A stretch of DNA of 64,000 nucleotides from Thunnus maccoyii (GCF_910596095.1 NC_056533.1:4208501-4272500), one strand, 5' to 3'. Counted from the first letter of the stretch, positions 12,710-24,642 are shown. Notes: generated by a model not told the origin, from the sequence alone. Numbers and translations: made by a program.

Positions 12710-12900
12710 GGGGCTGCAACTATCTTGATAATCAATATATCGTTTCAGTAATTTTTTAAGCAAAAATGTAAAATTTCCAAGTTTCAGCTTCTCATTTGTG
12801 AGGATTTGCTGCTTATTTCTGTTTCATGTAATAGTACATTTTTATTGGCTGAACAAAACAATTTGAAGATGGCTTTAGGAAATTGTGTAAGTAATAAATG
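12710..12900 (+). repeat. Fish interspersed repeat beginning GGGGCTGCAACTA
   Basis: Contains the ordered blocks GGGCTGCAACTA, CAGCTTCTCATTTGTGAGG, GATTTGCTGCTT and ACAAAACAATTTGAAGA, a family I recognise from many teleost introns. A related copy lies at about 40275-40555. Confidence 0.7.
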
Positions 12901-13270
12901 CTGCATCCTACATTTCCCATGATGCTACTCAATAGGGTTTATCATTTGGAGAGGTTTATACTAATCTCAGAATGAAGACTTTTAAAATACTTATTCAACA
13001 GGTAAAATATTTTAGTCTGATCACATCTCATGTATTTACAAGAAAAAAAAATAGATTATAAAAATAAATTAGATTTCAATTTGGATTCACCGAGGGCCCG
13101 AGTGACACATGTCAAATAACTGAACTTTCGGTTCATACAACAACATTAAGACTGGACTTTGCCTTGACTGAGAGAGAGAGAGAGCTTTAGGCAAGGATTA
13201 AAGGATAAACTAAAATAAAAACAGATAAAACAGGTGAATTTCAGGATGGGATAAGTCAGAGCTGAGCTGA

Positions 13271-13329
<59 letters not shown>
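13271..13329. repeat. (GT)n microsatellite, about 59 bp
   Basis: A GT run with a single AT interruption near 13294. A GA run (13171-13184) lies 90 bp before it. Confidence 0.95.
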
Positions 13330-13332
<3 letters not shown>

Positions 13333-14250
13333 CTTGAGTCTTTGTCTGCAATTTTGTTACATGCCTTAACAATAATGTATAACCGACACCATCCCATAAT
13401 ACATCCTGGCACATTTGTAGCACTTTTGTTCAAATGCATAAAAAAGCAGTTGTTCTCCTGTGCTTTTGATCACACTGTATATTTATTGTATATATTGTCA
13501 GTTTGTATTTTATTTTATTTTGTCTTCATTTTCAATTAAATTGTATTTAATTGATTTTATTTTCCTTAAATCTCCTTATGAAGACCTTTGAATTGCCTCT
13601 GTGTTTGAATGGTGCTGTACAAATAAACTTGCCTATGGGATATAAAATATGGCATATTATATTATTTACAAAATTATTCTAATTCAAGAATTTTCTTAAT
13701 ACCATGAATACACTTTGTGGTTTCACCTATAAGACGAGATACATAAGATATAATAAAAGACAATCTGATCACAGACATACAGATAAAGACACACGTTACT
13801 TTGTGGGGATCATGATTTTATTGTTAGCTTCCCTTAAGTTAGACTTATGCCATGTGCACAGCACATACAATGTAACATTTTATTAGGCCCTGTATAAAAC
13901 TACAGGACAGCTGATAAAAGTAGTTGATACAAAATTGTCATAAGACCACAGGACTCAGAATCATACATAGTACAGTATCATTTCATCACTTCGCAATAGA
14001 AAATCCTTTCCCTGAACACAGATGTCCAGGCAGCAGAGCAGTTAGAAAGAAACATATCACCTGTTTCCTGTTCATACATATGTGAAAACCTGCTTGAACA
14101 ATGAAATCTACAGTATAATGACTCCTATAAGCATAGGCTGACTTTGTCCTGAAAGTAGTATATTTAAAGATGCTCTCTCTGATACACACCCAGTAACACT
14201 GCCAAACTCTCACATTTTCACCAAGCTCACTGTTGATCTTTTAAACTTAA

Positions 14251-14836
14251 AAGGTCAGTTCACGCAAATTACAAAAACATTTTCTCACTTACCTCTAGAG
14301 GTATGAAGCCATGCAGATAGTTGTTGTTTTTCTACCCAGGTTTTGAGATCTGTCTCTTACCCCAATACAACAAAGGTTAATGGAACTTTATTTGTGGTAC
14401 TCCCAGAATTAAACAAGACTAGGTCAAAACCTAGTATATGGCTGGACCATGTATGAAACGCTATAGGGCTTTTAATTTGAAACGATGGATACAGGAAGTG
14501 CGGTCCAGCCAAAAAGATTCGGCAACATGTCCTCCCAGAAACAGTGTTTCTGTTAGTCGGGATGTTTCATAGAACATGGTGTCATCAGTATTCACAGGGA
14601 CTATTTATTTGGTAGAAAGTAGTTCTGGTTAAAACAGTGGTTTAGGAGATTTGGAGTAATGAGGATGTTGTTGTTGAATTATTTAAATGTAATTTTTCAA
14701 ATGTTCAAGGCAAAAATCTCAGACGCATATCTCAAAACCTGGGCCAATGAAACCAAAACTATCTGCATGGACAGATACCATGGAGGTAAGTAAGACATGT
14801 GTTTGTTTTGTTTTATATAATGGGGGTGAACTGGTA
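14251..14836. mobile_element. MITE with terminal inverted repeats of about 110 bp
   Basis: The left end (AAGGTCAGTTCACGCAAATT, then CACTTACCTC, ATGCAGATAGTT, ACCCAGGTTTTGAGAT) recurs in reverse complement at the right end (CAGTTCACCCCC, CTTACTTACCTCC, ATGCAGATAGTT, CCCAGGTTTTGAGAT). It has no transposase. A non-autonomous DNA transposon is the best reading; the target duplication was not resolved. Confidence 0.75.
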
Positions 14837-14839
14837 ACT

Positions 14840-16200
14840 TGGGGATTTGGGGTGCTGTTAGGCAATATAACAAAATCAAGGAGTGCATCGTTAAAGCCTC
14901 AATCTATGATTGGTGTACAGAGCCCTTTCTCTCATTCTGCGTTTGGATGTGGACCGTATGGACCCCCGCAGCAGACGCTGTGCTGTGCACCACTCACAGA
15001 CTGCTGACTTGAGAACTACACTGGTCTTGCTTGGACTATAGCTGAATAATCAAATGAGCAGCTGGAGTAGAGGGCTGGTCCTGGGTCAGTGACAGAGAGC
15101 AGAAAGGTATTCTACTGTAAACATGATGCCCGCGATGCAAAGCAGTGATACCGGAGAACACTGAGCACAGCTGTGAGCACCAGACACACCAGTATACCTG
15201 CATGCATCACTGCTGACCAGCTGAGATGATAAAGAGGAGAAATACACGACTGCACTGTAACAAGAGATGTTTTCGGACGACCAGACAGTGGCTTTTACAC
15301 TTATTTTCTTTTTTGGATGTACATCACAGTCCTGAGCCTGCACAGTCTGGATCAGTTTGGACATCCACGCTGGTTTGCAGGAATCACAGCCTAAAGCCAC
15401 TACAGCAAGTGACAGTTTGCATGATATTTGCTTACGCTATTTGCAACTTAATACCAAGCGTGTGCATTCAGTGTAGCCGGTCTCAGAGCTAATACATCAT
15501 CACTTCTACTGAAGGCACTCTTGCTCAACAGAGAAAACAGTACAATCACAATATCCCAGCTGCAGTGAAGGAGTCAGGCTGGTTACAATATGTGCTATCA
15601 TATGTGGAATGTTGAGACTGAGATTTAAACCTTTTCAGACCTCTCAGATAAAAAGACTGAATAAGAAAAAAAGGAGAGCATAGTAAAGAAAAAACAGAAA
15701 ATGGGTAAGATGTGGTCAACTATCTCTCACCAGTCCTGTTTTTTGACCTGGTTTGTTGGTGATTGGTGAATTTATTCATCGATTGCACCAAAGCGAGCCA
15801 ATCGAACGCCCCTCATGCCTTCAGACAGCGACTTCCACCCAGCTCTGTTGGTTTTAAACTGTGCTCCCCCCGCAAGGAATACCAGCACCTTCAGTTACTT
15901 AGAGGTTATATTTACAAAATATATAAAGAAAAATATAGGGTTACTGGCCCGAGCATATAGTACAGTCCAACAGCTGTCCGTAAATATTTCTCCCATGATT
16001 ATCCTTTCTAAAAGTAAATCACAGGGTAAAGATAGCCGGAACGTGACAAGGCGCAACTAGGACAACATGGCCACCAGAGCTGGGCTGCAGTAGACTGCAG
16101 GGACTCACAGAGAGACAGAGAGACTCTGAGGGGACAAACACAAGGAGGAAGGAGTCTGAGAAATATGTACAGTAAACAGAGCTAATGCATAGGGCAGCTA
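14840..16200. other. Gene-free stretch, probably repeat-derived
   Basis: Short frames on both strands have no family resemblance. The higher GC content and phrases such as GGACTCACAGAGAGACAGAG suggest an interspersed repeat, but I could not define its ends. Confidence 0.35.
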
Positions 16201-16483
16201 ACGCGGTAGAAAGTTTACGTGAAGCTCAAATATGGGTTATAAAATCAACACGGAATTGGAAATTGTTTGTACCACAACTGCGCCAAAGTTTGTAGTTTCA
16301 ACAAAATGTATTTGTGAGCCTATTTTATCCTGAGTGTGTTGTTATTTATCACAGCACCAGGAAATGACTGTAGAGGATATGCACTCAGTAAATGATACTG
16401 ATGTATAGCCTGAAAAATCTGTTTAGAAACTGAAGGAAAATTGTGCTTCAAGACACTAAGGTAATTACAGAAATACGGTTATT

Positions 16484-17055
16484 AGCTTTCTCCCCAAGAG
16501 AAGATTGATAGCACTCTCATGGCTGTATGCTGAATATGAAGCTACAATTAGCAGCCAGTTAGCTTAGCTTAGCACAAAGACTGGAAACAGAAGGAAAATG
16601 GGTCTGTCCCCTGTTCGAAAAATATGCATACCAACCCCTCTAAAGCTCACTGACATGCTATGTGTTGTTTAATCCGTACAAAAACCGTAGCGTAGAAATA
16701 CTCATGCTGTTGTTTTACATACTGTGACTTACTGGCAACCTCATGGCAAAACTCTAAAAAGTCACTACACTTGGTCAAGAAAGTCTGGCACATAACCTCT
16801 GAAAACTACAACACATGGTCTTTACCCTTTTTTTTTTTTTTAACAGATTAAACAAATGAGATATAATGTGTTAATTAGTGAGCTTTAGAGGTGCTGGTAG
16901 GCAGATTTTGTTACCTTTTGGACAGAGCCAGGCTAGCTGTTTTGCCTTGTTTCCAGTCTGCTAAGCTAATGGGATGCTGGCTGTAGCTTTATATTTCCTG
17001 TACAAACATGAATGTGGTATTTATCTTCTCATCTACCTCTTGGCAAGAAAGTGAA
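16484..17055. mobile_element. Teleost TIR element with TTAGCTTAGC ends
   Basis: The left arm (TTAGCTTTCTCCCCAAGAG, GAAGCTACA, CAGTTAGCTTAGCTTAGCA, GACTGGAAACA) recurs inverted on the right (GACAGAGCCAGGCTAGCTG, TTCCAGTCTGCTAAGCTAAT, GCTGTAGCTTTATATTTCC, CTCTTGGCAAGAAAGTGAAT). The middle carries TAATCCGTACAAAAACCG. This is a repeat well known from fish genomes; it has no coding capacity. Confidence 0.75.
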
Positions 17056-18264
17056 TAAGCATATTTCCCAAATTTCCCAATTTATTTAAATCCAAAAACA
17101 TTTTAAGTGATTTCAAAGTGAGAATATGTAACTTGTGAAATAGCAAGTATGGCTACATGTGGCAATTACAGCAGTAAAAACCGAGTGTATAGAACTAAGT
17201 TAGGGTGTGTTTTACTGCTCAACTTGTTATTTGTATCAGTAAGACTATGTTCTCCCCTCTGTGAAACGCTACATAGTCTTGCTGTAAGTGAAGGTATAAA
17301 TCACTTGGTGAATGGCATTTTCTAGGGGAAACAAATTTTGGTACAACACTGGCAATATGACAAATATCTGTCAGATGGCACAAACTGCCCCAGCCTGCTA
17401 AACGATCTCTGGCCAGACTTATTTCTTTCTTCCAGTCCAGTAGCTACTGGACAATCAGAAATAACTTGACATAAAGAATAGTCCCATTCCACAGTCAAGG
17501 CTACGGTTTCTCCGTTACATTTCAGCACTTTGACCTTGCCTTTAAACTCCCAAATTCCCCACTTATATAATGTCAAAGAGGATGCCTTTCTCTATCGGCA
17601 GTCTTATAGATCTGACTGAGATTGACGGCAGAAAAGTTCAGAGTTCACCCCCCCCCCACCGCCTCCCCCCCTCCCCCTGGCAGAGCTATAAACAGACCAG
17701 TGGAGGTTGTGGGGGTTCTTCGTCTCCCCTCCCACCCCTCCTCTCCTCCCCACCTCTCTCAGTAAGATGATACTGTTTCAATTAGGCTCCAGTGCCACAC
17801 AAAAGAGCCGGAGCATTGGGCAATCAGTGCCACTTCTGACACCAAAGACACTCACGGCTCATGTCTTTTTTTAGGCTAAGACTCAAAAAGGTCCTGTTTT
17901 GTTAAAAATAATATAAAAAATAGCAAATGTCTCCAGTGCACTGTTGCGTATTTTCTCATCAGTGCAAAATAAACCAACATCCGAATAGACAGGAGTTCAT
18001 TCAGTAGCAGCATATGTCTGATAAATTAGAAAAATGAAAACATAAATAACGTTTTTTAGCATCTCTGATCCCCGCCCCAGTGAAAAGACAGACCCTCCTA
18101 AAAAAATACAAAACTGCAGTTAAACATAAATAAAAAAATGAATATATACATAGCAAAAAAATCAAATATGATACACTTGCATAAAGCTTGGAGTGAAAGT
18201 GCATCATAGTTTGGAGCCCCCCTTCTCTGTCTCCATATTGAGGTGAAGTCTATTTATGAGGCTA
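17056..18264 (-). other. fgf4 downstream region, probable 3' UTR and a C-rich tract
   Basis: The sequence just left of the fgf4 stop is A/T-rich and without coding potential, as expected for a 3' UTR. Bases 17646-17760 form a strong C/T (minus-strand G/A) tract. The adjacent SOX and OCT sites known from the mouse Fgf4 3' enhancer were not recognised. The end of the transcript could not be placed. Confidence 0.45.
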
Positions 18265-18441
18265 CTAGATTCTTGGCAAGAAATGTGTCACTGTCATGGC
18301 GGGTGACACTCGGTTTCCTCTTTTTGTTTTGCCGTTCTTACTCAGGCCGATGTACATCCTCGGGTAGGCCACCGACTCGTAAGCGTTGTAGTTGTTAGCG
18401 AGGAGCTTCTCTCTGAACTTGCACTCGTGGTTGTAGTGTAA
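18265..18441 (-). CDS. fgf4: fgf4 exon 3 coding part
   Basis: The acceptor TCTCTCTCAG precedes base 18441. The 58 residues start [14 protein letters not shown] and end [10 protein letters not shown] before TAG (18267-18265). It includes the receptor- and heparin-binding segment [14 protein letters not shown]. Confidence 0.97.
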   Translation of the reverse strand, partial: LHYNHECKFREKLLANNYNAYESVAYPRMYIGLSKNGKTKRGNRVSPAMTVTHFLPRI

Positions 18442-21400
18442 CTGAGAGAGAAAAGAGGGAGATATAAGGATTATTTGAAAATGCCGATTGTTCAACTGCG
18501 AGAGACAAAACAAAGATGCCGGGACATTTTTTCAAGGGGGAATTTCAAGTCTGTATTGTTCGTTGTGATTACTATCAAACAATTGCTTTATTTATGACTG
18601 CAGGGCTATTGTACAGTAGCTGTTTCACTCAGATTTTCACAAAAAATGAGATTGTGAAATGATGAATGATGTGAGTGAGGCAGGACTCAGGACACCATGC
18701 TTTGTGCCATTTTCCCTCTGTGGGTAGTTTCACTCAAGTAGTTTCATATTCAGCACTCAAGTTTTTGTATAAAGTCCTTCATAAGTTAGCTTAGTAACTA
18801 CAAGCTAGTTTTAAGCTAGTGATTTACTAAAACACTTTGAACCTTTTGAACCATTTGAAGGAAGGTGTTAGCTAGTAAAGACTTCAGTAAAATGTAAATC
18901 ATTTTATAAGAAACATCTGCAGTGCTGTCACAGCAGCTTCACAAGCTTTTAAATAACCTCCAAAAAATGTTTTTTTTTCACAACCAGAGTACAGTGAGGT
19001 CATGTCATTTGTATTTTTTATTGAAATTTTTGAGTTTAAGTAACCTGAAAGGGGTACATATTCACCATTAAAAAAGTAGTACTTTATGTTGGTCCCAGTA
19101 GTTTCAGACTTCATATAATCATGAACAAATAAGTATTTAAGGGACTCAGTATTCTCCCACTAGAAATGGATACTGGACAGTGTGAAGAAGGCTTTAAAAG
19201 ACTATTTATCAATTATGCACTTTACATACTTTATTTTTGGTGTATGGTAAAAATTCTGTCGGGGGGGGGGGGGTCAAGGTGACTTGGACTCATATCCTCA
19301 GTACTTCAAAAAGTCCCGACCATGGCTCTGCTCACAGCACGTGGACACTTTTTTCAGCATCAGAGCTTGAAATTATGGTTGTAACAAAACCAAAATTAAC
19401 AAATGTAACAACTGAAACTATATATTTGTCTTTGTCAAACCAGTGTGTGTATCTATGCGCCTGTTGATGATAAGGACAGTAAATCACAGCATTCGGACAC
19501 TCACAGATCCATACAGCTTTCCTCGCCGGTTCATGGCCACAAAGAGCCCGCTGCGAACGCCAAGCAGAGTCACCACTCCCCTCTCCACCGGAGAGATCTG
19601 CAGAAGACCTTCATGGAGGAAACAAACCACACACACACACAATGAAACATGTTGATCTGATGGGGAAACCTAACCTCCTGATCCACACAGACACAGTGAC
19701 ATTACTGTACTGTAGGTATCCCAGAAGATGAGCTGGATAGTCAGCAGCTCATTTCTCAGAAAGCTGAGGAATTGAGTCTGTATGAGATTCTAGCTGTAAA
19801 TGCTGATGGACACTTATGTATTTGAGCATTTCACAGGTGATACATGTCAACTATTTGACAGTATTTTAGTTGAAGGCTTACCTGTGCTTTTATTGGGTTT
19901 GGCAAGGTGACACTATGCAAGCCTGATCTCGTTGTAAATTCATGTATTAAACAAATGATGTCTTTTTGCCCGTAGGTTCTACACATTGTTGACTCAACTG
20001 GGATGAATTTCACAGTGACAGTTTAGTAAATCCTGATTAAACCTTGAGCTTAATCATGTGAACTTAACCCAACAAATCACAGAATTTCTAAGGTTGACAT
20101 TTTTTGTGTTAAGAAATGTGGAAATTTGCATGTTTTGGGAGCTGCAAAAAGATGAGTGTTTCCTCTGACGTTTGGTTGTTAACATGTAGCCTAACACCTG
20201 AATTCAGTAACCAGACAACAATATCTTACACATCAAATCAGTCGTGAATGTATAATTTTGGAAGTCTGAGGAGGTAAATGACATAAAAGCAGTGACAGAT
20301 GAAGGTTTACAGAGTCCCCTGCTGATGCAGCTTCTCACTTGGCCTTGACAAGCTGGTGGCTTACAGCAGTGTGTGTGTGTCCTTTGTTCCTGCTATCATT
20401 TTAAAATGCTTTACAGTGGCTTGAATTCCTCACAGAGATTTTGTGTAATGTATCTCCCTGAATTTTTATGCCTTGTCTCAAAATAGTACCGAGGCAGCAC
20501 AAAACAACAAGCTTTAAGTTCCTCAAAGGCAGCCTGTCAATTCCACAGCTCGCCTTTTTGTCACTTTAATACGACCACAATTCACAAACACGAGACGGCA
20601 GGGATTAGATTTGACATGTTAAGTAAATAAATGTTTGTTATTCTTCGTGTCTGCAAATGCGAGGTGTGTGACTGTGTCTGGGCCGGACCGCTGGGGTTAA
20701 TCTGTCTTAACAGATGGGTCTGTGCGCTGCGTCCTAACTTTAGGTGCTGCATGGCTGGCCGCTGGCCTGGATCACAGCGAGCTCTGGTTACACACAAGGC
20801 AAAAAGCACCCGCACCTATATGCTCAGCGGCACTACGGGACGACTCCAGATGTTGGCACTAACACATGGATCGATATCTGTGAGCCGATCACTGGCTGAT
20901 AGCAGGAGCAGCATCTCAGATCAGAAGTGTGAAAAGTGAAGGTTTGGATCAGGTGTCAGCAGGTGGTGAAACATTTTCATTAGAAAGTGCATCCTGTTTA
21001 CTCACTGACTGACAACATGCCGAACATGTAGATTGTTTTAGTCATCTCATTCTTGGAGATTCTCCAAAACTCATTAAAAAAGAAGAATTCTTTAACTTTG
21101 AAAGTAACTTTTCTTTGGTTATTAATGGTATTAAAGTTATAACTGAATTACTAACAAAAGAAGGGAAATAAATAATCACATGCTTATATCTAATTCTTAA
21201 ATAGCCTAATTGATAACTTACTGTAACGATTTTCGTTGTGCACCCCCGTTATTCTACCGTCCGGTAACACCTGAATATGAAAGCCGATTCCCACGTTGCA
21301 ATAGAGACGCCGCAGCCTTTTAATGCCCAGGAGGTAGTCCCCGTCCCGGCTGATCTCCTCTCGCTTCTCCCCCGGGATCCGCGCCAGGGACCGGGAGTAG

Positions 21401-21507
21401 AGGGCCTCCCAGCGGTCCGCCGTCCCGTTCAAGCCGGGGGCGCATCCCGCCAGTCCGGTCACCAGGCCCAGGACCAGAACTGTCCGCAGGGCCGCCAGAG
21501 AGCCCAT
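18265..21507 (-). CDS. fgf4: Fibroblast growth factor 4 (complete, 3 exons, 188 aa)
   Basis: Encodes a secreted paracrine FGF that binds heparan sulfate and FGFR c-isoforms and acts in early embryo, limb/fin and somite patterning. Coding exons are 21507-21222 (286 bp), 19608-19505 (104 bp) and 18441-18265 (177 bp, stop TAG). Residues 1-22 form a signal peptide ([16 protein letters not shown]). An N-glycosylation site NGT lies at 27-29. The core runs from [20 protein letters not shown] (about 59-77) through [19 protein letters not shown] (exon 2) to [22 protein letters not shown] and the end VTHFLPRI (exon 3). Length is close to the family's. Splice sites are GTAAGT, GTGAGT and CAG/AAG. fgf6 is the closest alternative; the [11 protein letters not shown] motif and position between fgf19 and fgf3 favour fgf4. 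The chosen ATG has G at -3 and +4; an in-frame upstream ATG lies 37 codons earlier at 21618. Confidence 0.96.
19261..19273. repeat. Poly-G run (13 G) in fgf4 intron 2
   Basis: Thirteen consecutive G on the plus strand (C on the fgf4 transcript). A homopolymer prone to length error in sequencing. Confidence 0.9.
19505..19608 (-). CDS. fgf4: fgf4 exon 2 (104 bp)
   Basis: Too short for a simple open-frame scan to show. The acceptor ATGAAG ends at 19609 and the donor GTGAGT starts at 19504. In frame it reads [20 protein letters not shown], then [14 protein letters not shown]. Most FGFs have glutamate at the third residue; here the codon is CAG (Gln). Confidence 0.95.
20500..20950 (-). promoter_or_regulatory. 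Candidate conserved noncoding block in fgf4 intron 1
   Basis: A non-repetitive stretch in the 1.6 kb first intron, less AT-rich than its surroundings, with dense motif-like sequence such as TTAATCTGTCTTAACAGA (an imperfect inverted repeat at about 20698-20715). No coding potential fits it. Enhancer function is inferred from position and base composition only. Confidence 0.25.
21222..21507 (-). CDS. fgf4: fgf4 exon 1 coding part
   Basis: Holds 95 codons plus one base, encoding the signal peptide, the NGT glycosylation site, the basic linker [20 protein letters not shown] and the [19 protein letters not shown] strands. It ends after NRY with donor GTAAGT at 21221-21216. Intron 1 is 1613 bp. 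Confidence 0.96.
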
Positions 21508-21618
21508 CCCGGGTCTGGCTCTGAAAGCAGCCTCCCGGCGTTTGCCTTTCCAATGAAGCGAGAATAAAAAGAAGAAGAAGCGACGCGGTAGAGAGGAGCG
21601 TGTGGAAGTTGCGCTCAT
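21508..21618 (-). other. fgf4: In-frame N-terminal extension upstream of the fgf4 ATG
   Basis: An ATG at 21618-21616 lies exactly 37 codons before the main ATG with no stop between. The encoded segment is arginine- and phenylalanine-rich ([20 protein letters not shown]) and lies after the predicted transcription start. Whether ribosomes use it is unknown; the main ATG has the better context. Confidence 0.4.
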
Positions 21619-21695
21619 TCCCAGACCGACAGGCGCACTGGCTTCAGCGTCGGAGCGACATTGATCTGCATGAACGCTGTGCAGCCATGCCTCTA

Positions 21696-21703
21696 TATTT
21701 ATA
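21696..21703 (-). promoter_or_regulatory. fgf4: fgf4 TATA box
   Basis: The minus strand reads GGTATAAATATAGAGG, a near-perfect TATA box 189 bp before the fgf4 ATG. Transcription would be expected to start near 21665-21672, giving a 5' leader of about 160 nt that includes the in-frame upstream ATG at 21618. Confidence 0.7.
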
Positions 21704-21722
21704 CCTGCGGACACATTACATC

Positions 21723-23160
21723 ACAGCTCCACACTTAGAAGAAATCTACAAACTACTTTTTTCACATTCTGGCGCACCAAAGCGAGCCGGGGCGTTACTA
21801 AAATCAAATAATAGCTGTCTTATCTCAGAGCAAAGTCAGCAGTTTGTAGAAAATAAATGAATAAAGACGTTATTATAATAAAAAAAAGTTCTTTGTGTGA
21901 GGCTTTCATTATCAGCAGCAGAATATCATAATTTATGTATGGGAGGATGTAAAATAGGAAACGGCCAAGTTAACAGACCGTAGTGTCGAGACAGGAGACA
22001 GTTCTATAAATGAACAATAACAGGAAAAAACACAGGTCCAATTCAACCAAATGAAAAAAAGCGCTAACTTAAGACTGGTAGAAGGAAATCATGTCCCAGG
22101 CCCTTATAGAAAACAATGGTAAGACTAAATAGAGAGTATGCAGAATGATAAGTATGCTGTCATTGTTGGCCAAGACTTTACACTCGAGGTTCTGACGTTC
22201 AAACTGAAACACTTGTCAGGTTTGTGAACTGTCATGTGTGGCAATAGATCATGAATCACAGTATCCGTGTTTATAGCCTAATAAAATAAATAAACATTGC
22301 ATGACATGTGGAAATATATTTTGGTTATTGTTTACAGGAAATGCTGCGTGAATTCTTATTTATAGGACATGCTGCGTGAAGAAGTTTACCTGTGTTTCTT
22401 GACGGGTTTCAAGCTATACTTGGAGTGCAAGAAACATTATTTTAGCCTGGTTCTATTTAATGAAAGTGTCTCACTTTCTCCAGAATGGAGACATTACAAC
22501 ATTTTACAGTTAGTTTCACTTGATATTTTTTCTTTATTTTTCTTTTTTTCACTACTGTTTTCACTACTAAATGTCTTTAATAGTCAGGGATGTAAAACCA
22601 GTGTGTGCACATTTTTATTTGCATCAGACCATCAGACTTTAACATTAATCTAAATTATTAGTTTCACTGTGTAAGTAAAAGATGAATGCTTCTCTGAAAT
22701 AATACATTTTTGTTGTTTAAATTATGATAAACAGCTGGTGTCATGGCAGCATGTCTTTGATGTGTCATCCTTGACAGTCTTTCAGATGCACTGGTGCATT
22801 GCTTTTGATGTCCATTGAAATAAACCAATCTAAATAGTGTTCCCTCCTTTTATTTCACCATGTCATCACTGCTATTATCCCTGCTAATTATATGTTAATC
22901 ACTAACATTTACCCTCTCTGGTGAGTGTCCCATTATTTATCTCTATGTTGGAGCATTGAAAGTCTTCCCTCTCCGTCAGAAGAGAAACAGAGGTCTTTGA
23001 TCTCTGGGGTGGCTCAGTCCTGCTCCTCATTGACCACGCATGACATGTTTTCTCACGTTCACATTTGGCTGATCCTCAATGTACGACAACATTGTTTCTT
23101 TGTGTGCTGCAAAATGGCTCCTTGAATGCAGCCAGGTCTTAGAGACAATCCTGTGGTGTT
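21723..23160. other. Intergenic sequence upstream of fgf4, nothing recognised
   Basis: AT-rich, with short unrelated frames. No repeat ends, exon or RNA gene was recognised. Promoter-proximal elements of fgf4 would lie in the first few hundred bases. Confidence 0.45.
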
Positions 23161-23169
23161 GAGGCCCCT

Positions 23170-23565
23170 GGTTGATGACTACCAAACCCCAAAGATGGCT
23201 GACAGACTATCTGACCTCCAGAACCCAGTGTGATGGACCAAAGGACCTTCATGATGCCTGAACCAGAAGAATTGCCAATGGTCCATCAAACCTCCAGGAC
23301 AGCTGACAAAGACGAGCATAAGGACCATCACATAATTCTCCAGGATTGTTGAAAAAGTTGATGGACTGCTGTCCTTTTATGATCCTGAATGGACCACTGG
23401 AGCTCCAGAACAACTGGATATCCAGGACAAATTAAGGGCTACTGGACTGCTGGACCTGCAGAACAACTAATAGACCACTAGACCTACAGGGCAACTGATG
23501 GACTTCTAGATCTCTGGGACATTTGATTGACTGCTGGACCTCCAAGATAACTAATGGGCTGTGAG
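23170..23565 (+). repeat. Degenerate minisatellite, unit about 28-32 bp (array 1)
   Basis: Diverged copies of a unit close to CTGGACCTCCAGGACAACTG followed by ATGGACTG, repeated roughly a dozen times with indels. The same unit recurs at 24885-25215. Confidence 0.7.
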
Positions 23566-24116
23566 AAAGGGTTGCTCCTCTCCCTTTTCACTAGGCTCTG
23601 GTTCCCAACATTACTAGTGTTTCGTGTTAAGTCACTAAATTCAGTCCAATGTTTCTGTTAATATATCAGTCAAATAATGGAATACAGGTTTCATCTGGGT
23701 GGTTTGTGTTTCACAATGTTATATTTCGTTGAAGGGCTTCAATTCTGCTGTGATGTTTCTTTTTTGAGAGTTTTGTGATGGTAGGGCAAATCATCTGCTT
23801 AATCAGTGATGGTGACAATAGGTGTCAAATAGGAGTCATTAGGCACTGTCAATTTGAGGTAGGAAGGGTTCAACTGTTCTGTAGTAAATGACATTCTGTA
23901 TAATTTGATGGACTCACGGCTGTGCATTTGTGACCGTAGAAAATGTGATTGTAGGCAGTAACAGAGAAATTCTACATTAATGTTCTAAATGCTTTTGAAA
24001 GCTTTGTATCAGTCCAGCTCACCCTGTGATAACCTGAGCAGATGGTACGTTCCAGTTAGGTGAAGCTGAGAAGGTAAAAGGCCAGTCACTGGTCAGTGAG
24101 ATGGAGTAGGGAAGAG

Positions 24117-24642
24117 TACGGTGGCCCTGAGAGCTCAACACACTGCAACTTAAGAAAACACATGCAAATAGACAAAACACAAGCACGTCAAGAAAACATC
24201 GTCATCAATTTGACAACACATGCGCTGCATTTGAAAACATGCTGCAAATTCAGACAACACAACACATTACAGACAACACAACAGAAGTGTTTCCAGAGAA
24301 CACTTAAAAGTGATGAACACGTCTGTACATGCTTGTCGTTGTCAAGGTTTGTGACTCATGATATTATTGAAGTTGGCTATTTGTCAGTTGTGTTGGAAAA
24401 TGAGCCAAAATGTATGTTTTTTTGGTTTATTTTAACATTGTGATCGCATGGCCAGATGTGTTCATCACTTTTAATTGTCCACTGGAAACATTTCCGTTGT
24501 GTTGTCTGTAATGTGCAGCGCATTTTCTAAATGCTGCACATGTGTCGTCAAATTCATGAAGATGTTCTCTTAATTTGCTTGTGTTTTGTCTATTTGCAAG
24601 TTTTCTTATGTTGCAGTGCATTGAGCTCTCAGGGCCACTGTA
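24117..24642. mobile_element. Foldback MITE with inverted arms of about 200 bp
   Basis: The left arm 24117-24332 (TACGGTGGCCCTGAGAGCTC, then ATAGACAAAACACAAGC, ATTACAGACAACACAAC, AAAAGTGATGAACAC) matches the reverse complement of the right arm 24446-24642, which ends GAGCTCTCAGGGCCACTGTA. A loop of about 110 bp separates them. GAAGAG lies directly outside both ends. There is no transposase. The CAGTGGCCC-type ends are compatible with hAT, but no clean 8-bp duplication is visible. Confidence 0.8.

Noticed and set aside
18265..21507. fgf6 as the identity of the middle gene
   Set aside because: The core is similar, but the [14 protein letters not shown] motif, the [20 protein letters not shown] context and the position between fgf19 and fgf3 fit fgf4 better.
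21277..21567. A 96-codon plus-strand frame and a 77-codon minus-strand frame over fgf4 exon 1
   Set aside because: Both are out-of-frame or antisense shadows of the GC-rich first exon.
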